Shown here: positions 60,249-64,000 of the stretch, piece by piece
Position numbering within the stretch: position 1 is the stretch's first letter
Layout of the letters: each line of letters starts with the position of its first letter
Assembly: GCF_002086675.1 (NCBI RefSeq)
Contig: NZ_MVIF01000020.1
Location: 1 to 64,000, forward strand
Length of the DNA stretch: 64,000 bases
DNA from: Mycobacterium persicum
GTDB lineage: Bacteria; Actinomycetota; Actinomycetes; Mycobacteriales; Mycobacteriaceae
Reading direction: 5' to 3'
Program-made: the position numbers and the translations under genes
Notes under the pieces: model-generated
What the model was told of the DNA's origin: nothing
Database searches by the model: none
What the model saw: only the letters and a program-made list of their open reading frames with translations

Positions 60249-60566
60249 ATGACGCAAACACCAGAACCTGCCGAACCGACCACCGATGCGGAGCGGCGCC
60301 GATATGACGATCGCGCTGGCCGGCCCGGTTGGCCGGATCGACTGCTGACCTGGGTGGGGATCGTCGCCGGTGTCGTATTCATCGTTGCTCTGATCTTCTT
60401 CTCCGGGTTCTTCTTGGGTCGAGCTACCCACGGCCCCTACGGCGGGCGTGACGGCGGCTGCTCGATGATGGATTCCGGCGGACGGATGGGACCCGGAATG
60501 GGTCCGGGCGGAATGATGGGCCCGCAGCAAATGCCCAGCGCCACAACACCGGCGCCGCACCCGTAG
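60249..60566 (+). CDS. Small membrane protein with Met/Gly-rich tail, probable copper-handling protein
   Basis: A 105-residue protein. A charged N-terminus (MTQTPEPAEPTTDAERRRYDD) precedes one membrane helix (LLTWVGIVAGVVFIVALIFFSGFFLG, about residues 32-57). The tail, probably outside, is rich in Gly, Met, Asp and His: GGRDGGCSMMDSGGRMGPGM, then GPGGMMGPQQM and a final HP. Clusters of Met with one Cys are typical Cu(I)-binding sequences. With the RicR-type box directly upstream, a role in copper binding or sensing at the membrane is likely. I do not recognise a named family. Confidence 0.8.
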   Translation: MTQTPEPAEPTTDAERRRYDDRAGRPGWPDRLLTWVGIVAGVVFIVALIFFSGFFLGRATHGPYGGRDGGCSMMDSGGRMGPGMGPGGMMGPQQMPSATTPAPHP

Positions 60567-60683
60567 TCGAAGACCTAGGGCCGCGCCAGAACCAGCCGCG
60601 CCATCTGTCGACACAGTTGCTGTCGTAGTCATCTGGACCTACTCACACCGCTGGATTGCAGACCGCAGAAAGGGGTCGGGAAA

Positions 60684-61121
60684 ATGATGACAACACGACG
60701 TCGGATCGCGCTTGCAGCAGCCACCGTGGGGGCCACCGTTTTGCTGATGGTCCTAGCGCTCCCGCTGATTCCACAGTTGGATGCCCATATCGATAGCGCT
60801 GTGCTGTCGGAGATGGGCATGGTGCCCGAAGTGCCTGTCCCGCCGCGGATCCACTATGGCTCCATCGCCTATGCCCCGACCGGCGAGTGGGGCAAATCGC
60901 GGAATTACTTGACACTGGCAAAAGCGGAGCAAGTCGCCTTGGACCAGTGCGGCCTCGACACCTGCAAGGTCCTGATCAGCTTCAAACGGTGCGGCGCGGT
61001 CGCCTATGACGGCTCGACCTACCACGGCGGAAGCGGCCTCACGCTCAGCGAGGCTATGTCGGATGCGATCAACAGGCTCGGCGCCGGGCGGATCGTCAAT
61101 TGGCTGTGTAACGGGTTGTGA
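60684..61121 (+). CDS. Exported DUF4189-type protein
   Basis: A 145-residue protein with an N-terminal signal or anchor (RRRIALAAATVGATVLLMVLALPLIP). The DUF4189 core is YGSIAYAPTGEWGKSRNY...AEQVALDQCG...CKVLISFKRCGAVAYDG...GGRIVNWLC-like, here GAGRIVNWLCNGL, with four Cys that should form two disulfides. Related to the M. tuberculosis Rv1269c/Rv1813c type of secreted proteins. Its role is unknown. It is 117 bases after the copper-box gene; no second box was seen. Confidence 0.8.
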   Translation: MMTTRRRIALAAATVGATVLLMVLALPLIPQLDAHIDSAVLSEMGMVPEVPVPPRIHYGSIAYAPTGEWGKSRNYLTLAKAEQVALDQCGLDTCKVLISFKRCGAVAYDGSTYHGGSGLTLSEAMSDAINRLGAGRIVNWLCNGL

Positions 61122-61153
61122 TTGCGCGCGGTCAGCCCCGTCGCGACTGACGA

Positions 61154-61560
61154 CCGAAAATCGGTTGTCCAGCGGCCCTTCCGGGTGCGATTCTGCTCGC
61201 GGTTGACCCCGCGCTGGCGCTGGCCGAATGGATCGAAGAGCACGAGCCCGTGTGCGAGATCGGCCCGGGTGAGTGCACCCATCCCCCCAAGTGGACCCAC
61301 ACCGAGATCGGTGGGCGGCGCTACCGCCACCCACTCTGTGTGAGTGTGCACTTCCCCGCCGGGACGCTGCTGGATGAAACCGGATGCGTGATTCGGATCG
61401 AAACTCGCGAAACCGTCATGCACGCGGCCGAAGTGAGCGCATACGTGACGCCCGACAACCAGGCCCACGCGCGGGCGGTGCTGGACCGCCTCGCCGATTG
61501 CGCGAACGAGCTCAACCCCTACCGGGGACGGGCGGTGCTGGCCGCGACCGCGACACTCCA
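61154..61560 (+). pseudogene. Remnant of a larger protein, possibly an AAA-type ATPase
   Basis: One frame, without its own good start, encodes a protein-like stretch: ILLAVDPALALAEWIEEHEP, GECTHPPKWTHTEIGGRRYR, CVSVHFPAGTLLDETG and VTPDNQAHARAVLDRLADCA followed by NELNPYRGRAVL. The last part resembles the segment before the ATPase core in a mycobacterial AAA family, as I remember it. Beyond about 61560 the composition becomes random and no P-loop follows. I regard it as the decayed 5' part of such a gene. Nothing else is seen from 61560 to 61755. Confidence 0.35.
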
Positions 61561-61755
61561 GGGAAGTCGTCGGGGAATTCAGGGTCAGCTACGTCGAGGC
61601 CAAGGCCGGTGCGCAGCTGCTGACCGTCCGTGGAGGAAGCTCAGCGTTTCGGCGGTCCGGTGCTGCTGGTGCTCCACCCTGGACAAGGCGGCCATCCGCA
61701 CCGGGCGGTACCGGGCTCAGCCGCCGGCCGGGATGTATCTCTGAGGTCAAGCACC

Positions 61756-62571
61756 TCAAAGATGAGTGAGCCGGGGAGCAAATCCGTTGGCTCGCAAGGT
61801 AACTCCTGCTTCCCGCGTGAGCTCATGAGCGCTGCCCAGCAGCGCGTCGAGCACCAGCGACCGCTTGACGTGGCGGTGCAACTGGTGTTCGGCGGTGAAG
61901 CCGATGCCGCCGAGCACCTGCTGGCAATGTCTGGAGACGGTCAGTGCGGCCTGCCCGGCAGCGGCCTTGGCCAGCGAGCACGCGAGCTCGTCGGGTTCGT
62001 CAGTGGCGGCCTGCACCGCGGCTTCGGCGCCGTCGAGGGCGACGAGCGCCTCAGCCAGGCGGTGTCGGACCGCCTGGAAAGACGCGATCGGCCTGCCGAA
62101 CTGGACCCGGTCCAGCGCATGCCGGCGTGCCAGCGCCAGCATCGCCCGGCCGGTGCCCACCAGCCACCAGGCCACCGCGCGCCGGCCCGCGGCCAGGGCC
62201 GCCGCGGGCACCGAATCAGCCTGGGCCACCCGGTATATCGGTAACTCGTCGTCCACCATCGACGTGGACCGCTCGGTTCGTTCCCAGAGCACCCAGGGAC
62301 CGCCGGCGAACGGCAGCGGCACGGTGCCGCCGCCGGTGCGTCCGGCGGTGTGCAGCACGACGTCGTTGAGGACCGGTGCGTGCGTGCCGGTCTCCCCGAG
62401 CAGCCGAAACACCAACGGTATTGCAATATCGGGGATTTCGGCGAGCATGTCGAGCCAGCCGAGACCCGCCAACCCAGCGTCGAGCTTGCCGCCGGACGCG
62501 CCGGCCATCATCGTTCGCATCGAGTCGCCCAGTAGCCGTAGCGACTCCGAGTCGGTCGGCTCCACCGTCAT
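61756..62571 (-). CDS. Acyl-CoA dehydrogenase, small subunit (FadE)
   Basis: A 271-residue short FadE: MTVEPTDSESLRLLGDSMRTMM at the N-terminus, RRHALDRVQFGRPIASFQAVRHRLAEALVALD in the C-terminal domain and QQVLGGIGFTAEHQLHRHVKRSL near the end. The FAD-binding beta domain is mostly missing. It overlaps the stop of the larger fadE by 4 bases (ATGA). By analogy with FadE heterotetramers it should pair with that protein. Confidence 0.85.
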   Translation of the reverse strand: MTVEPTDSESLRLLGDSMRTMMAGASGGKLDAGLAGLGWLDMLAEIPDIAIPLVFRLLGETGTHAPVLNDVVLHTAGRTGGGTVPLPFAGGPWVLWERTERSTSMVDDELPIYRVAQADSVPAAALAAGRRAVAWWLVGTGRAMLALARRHALDRVQFGRPIASFQAVRHRLAEALVALDGAEAAVQAATDEPDELACSLAKAAAGQAALTVSRHCQQVLGGIGFTAEHQLHRHVKRSLVLDALLGSAHELTREAGVTLRANGFAPRLTHL

Positions 62572-63656
62572 TCCCCCCCGAGGTCGAGCAACCGGCGGGC
62601 GATGATGTTGCGCTGAATCTCGGCGGTACCGCCGTAGATGGTCGCCGCCCGCGAGTACAGGTACTCCGAGCGCCACGGTGAGTCGTCGAGCTCCAGCGTC
62701 CCGGGCAGCAGGTCACGGACCGTGTCATAGAGGCGCTGCTCGGCGGTTGCCAACAGCACCTTGTCAATCGAGGTCTCCGGCCCGAGGCGGGCGCCGCCGG
62801 CAAGTCGGTGCTGGGTGGCGCGGGATCGGCAGCGCAGCGTGTGCAACGCGAGATAGGCTGCGCCAAGCTCGGATTCGTCAGGGTCGTCAGCCTCGGCGAT
62901 CAGTGCGTCGAATCGGGAATACAGATAGGCGATCCGCTGCCAAAAGCACGTCGAGCGCTCATAGGGCAACAGGTCCATCGCGAGCCGCCAGCCGTCGCCG
63001 GGACGGCCGAGCATCCGGCTGGCCGGGATCACCACGTCGTCGTAGTAGACCTCGCAGAATTCGTCGACGCCGTGCATGGTGCGCAGCGGGCGAATGGTGA
63101 TGCCCGGCGTGTCCAAGTCGACCAGGAACGCGGTGAGTCCGTCATGCCCCGGCGCGGTCCGGGTGAGCAGGATGCACCGGGTGGCGAACTGCGCGAAGCT
63201 GGTCCAGACCTTCTGCCCGTGGACAATCCAGTCGTCCCCGTGGCGGGCGGCGCGGGTGGACAACGACGCCAGGTCGCTGCCCGACCCGGGTTCCGAAAAG
63301 CCCTGACACCAGTGCTCGCGACCGCTGAGCAGCCGCGGCACCAGCTGCGAAGCGAGTTCTGCTGGTGCGTAGTCGATCATCGTGGGCGCGAGCACCTCGA
63401 CCATCGAGTAGGGGCCCGGTTCGGCGAGACGGCGGCCGACCACCTCCTCGCCGACGATCGCGCGCAGCAGCGCGGGCCCGCCCAATCCGCCGACGTCGAC
63501 CGGCCAGCCGTAGCGCATCCAGCCGGCGTCGTACAACGCCCGGTGGACGCGGGCGAGTTGCCGCATCTGCGCTTGCAGCGAGTGGTCGGGCCCGGGTGTC
63601 AGATCATGGTTGTCGAGCCATGCGCGCAGGTCGGCCCGGAACTGCGTGACATTCAC
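62568..63656 (-). CDS. Acyl-CoA dehydrogenase, FAD-binding subunit (FadE)
   Basis: A 362-residue subunit: HWCQGFSEPGSGSDLASLSTRAARHGDDWIVHGQKVWTSF (about 113-152) is the FAD/substrate region and SRAATIYGGTAEIQRNIIARRLLDLGG the C-terminal signature. Its length and motifs closely parallel the 11881 protein, so the window has two heteromeric FadE sets. GTG start overlapping the NTF2-like gene by 4 bases. Its promoter is outside the window. Confidence 0.9.
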   Translation of the reverse strand: MNVTQFRADLRAWLDNHDLTPGPDHSLQAQMRQLARVHRALYDAGWMRYGWPVDVGGLGGPALLRAIVGEEVVGRRLAEPGPYSMVEVLAPTMIDYAPAELASQLVPRLLSGREHWCQGFSEPGSGSDLASLSTRAARHGDDWIVHGQKVWTSFAQFATRCILLTRTAPGHDGLTAFLVDLDTPGITIRPLRTMHGVDEFCEVYYDDVVIPASRMLGRPGDGWRLAMDLLPYERSTCFWQRIAYLYSRFDALIAEADDPDESELGAAYLALHTLRCRSRATQHRLAGGARLGPETSIDKVLLATAEQRLYDTVRDLLPGTLELDDSPWRSEYLYSRAATIYGGTAEIQRNIIARRLLDLGGE

Positions 63657-64000
63657 GGGGCGGGACGCCCGACGGCGTGCGGACGTCCGGAGTCGTGCAC
63701 GCCGCTACGCCGAATGAACGTCATCGCCCGGGTTTTCAGCCGCCAGCCGTCGGACGTGCGCACGTAGCTGTCGCGGTAGTAGCCGATTCGCATGTCGTGG
63801 GTGGCGTGTTCGATGAAGCACAGCGGCTGGGTACCGGTCGCCGAATCACCATCGAGTTCCACCAGCGCGGTTCCGGTGAGGAACAGGCCCTTTGGCGCTG
63901 CAGCCACCAATTCCGGAAACCTGTTGAGGTGGTAGGTGTCGCCGAAGGCGCTGTAGGTCCCGTCGGGCGTGAAGACGCTCAGCAGTCCGTCGATGTCTTC
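63653..64000 (-). CDS. NTF2-like (SnoaL) fold protein, 5' end outside window
   Basis: The frame is open from the window end to TGA 63653-63655. It reads EDIDGLLSVFTPDGTYSAFG, then TYHLNRFPELVAAAPKGLFL, TGTALVELDGDSATGTQPLCF and RIGYYRDSYVRTSDGWRLKTRAMTFIRR. This is the SnoaL/ring-hydroxylating-beta-like NTF2 cone fold, common next to fadE genes in steroid catabolism, where some act as hydratases or isomerases. The start is outside the window, so its length is unknown. Confidence 0.82.
   Translation of the reverse strand, partial: EDIDGLLSVFTPDGTYSAFGDTYHLNRFPELVAAAPKGLFLTGTALVELDGDSATGTQPLCFIEHATHDMRIGYYRDSYVRTSDGWRLKTRAMTFIRRSGVHDSGRPHAVGRPAP

Overview
The window is high-GC DNA from a mycobacterium, probably a slow grower. 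It carries the 3' end of a PE_PGRS gene, two full-length PPE-SVP genes, a PE gene, an EsxM/EsxN-type WXG100 pair, many fadD/fadE/ECH lipid-catabolism genes, a mycofactocin-type SDR, and a copper locus (mmcO-lpqS-cysK2-MFS) in the same order as M. tuberculosis Rv0846c-Rv0849. The exact species cannot be named from the sequence alone. No rRNA, tRNA or CRISPR was seen.

Layout. 1-3.4 kb: PE_PGRS 3' end, then PPE-esx-esx closed by a strong hairpin. 3.4-4.65 kb: a defective IS3-family element. 5.1-7.55 kb (minus strand): a type VII-linked polymorphic-toxin locus (small YxxxE helical protein, Tox-REase-5 toxin with an in-frame amber codon, Imm52 immunity protein). 7.8-18.4 kb: RDD membrane protein, EthD-like protein, 2Fe-2S ferredoxin, a fadD-fadE-fadE-ECH operon, a hydrolase, small secreted and membrane proteins, thiolase and a MeaB GTPase. 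18.4-24.4 kb: PE plus a broken PPE, an MFS transporter and its partial duplicate, and two tandem histidine kinases around a NarL-type regulator. 24.4-36 kb: an IclR-controlled catabolic cluster with mhp/hpp-type meta-cleavage genes, two KstD-like flavoproteins, an LLM oxidoreductase, an SDR, a cyclase and hydrolases. 36-42.6 kb: copper locus, PPE and SDR. 42.6-44.9 kb: gene remnants interspersed with two toxin-antitoxin modules (RHH/Doc and VapBC). 44.9-54.7 kb: a TetR-led operon of ferredoxin, P450, amidohydrolase, two M24-fold proteins, ECH, a fused double CoA-transferase and a broken SDR. 55-60.1 kb: SDRs, P450, TetR and fadE. 60.2-64 kb: a copper-boxed Met-rich membrane protein, a DUF4189 secreted protein, and a second fadE pair with an NTF2-like protein running off the end.

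How the genes may work together. A palindrome, GAGAATA-n-TATTCTC, occurs at four promoters (9530, 16241, 58043, 58883). It sits at ferredoxin/fadD-fadE-fadE-ECH, at thiolase, at P450-SDR-SDR, and between a TetR gene and a fadE. Together these encode a plausible complete route: P450 hydroxylation, alcohol oxidation, CoA activation, dehydrogenation, hydration and thiolysis. I infer one dispersed regulon under the 58.1-58.8 kb TetR protein. A second inverted repeat, TAAATCAA-n4-TTGACTTA, precedes both the 44.97 kb TetR-P450 operon and the 41.79 kb SDR, suggesting a second TetR regulon. Copper boxes of the TACCC-n5-GGGTA type mark lpqS/mmcO and the Met-rich protein at 60.25 kb.
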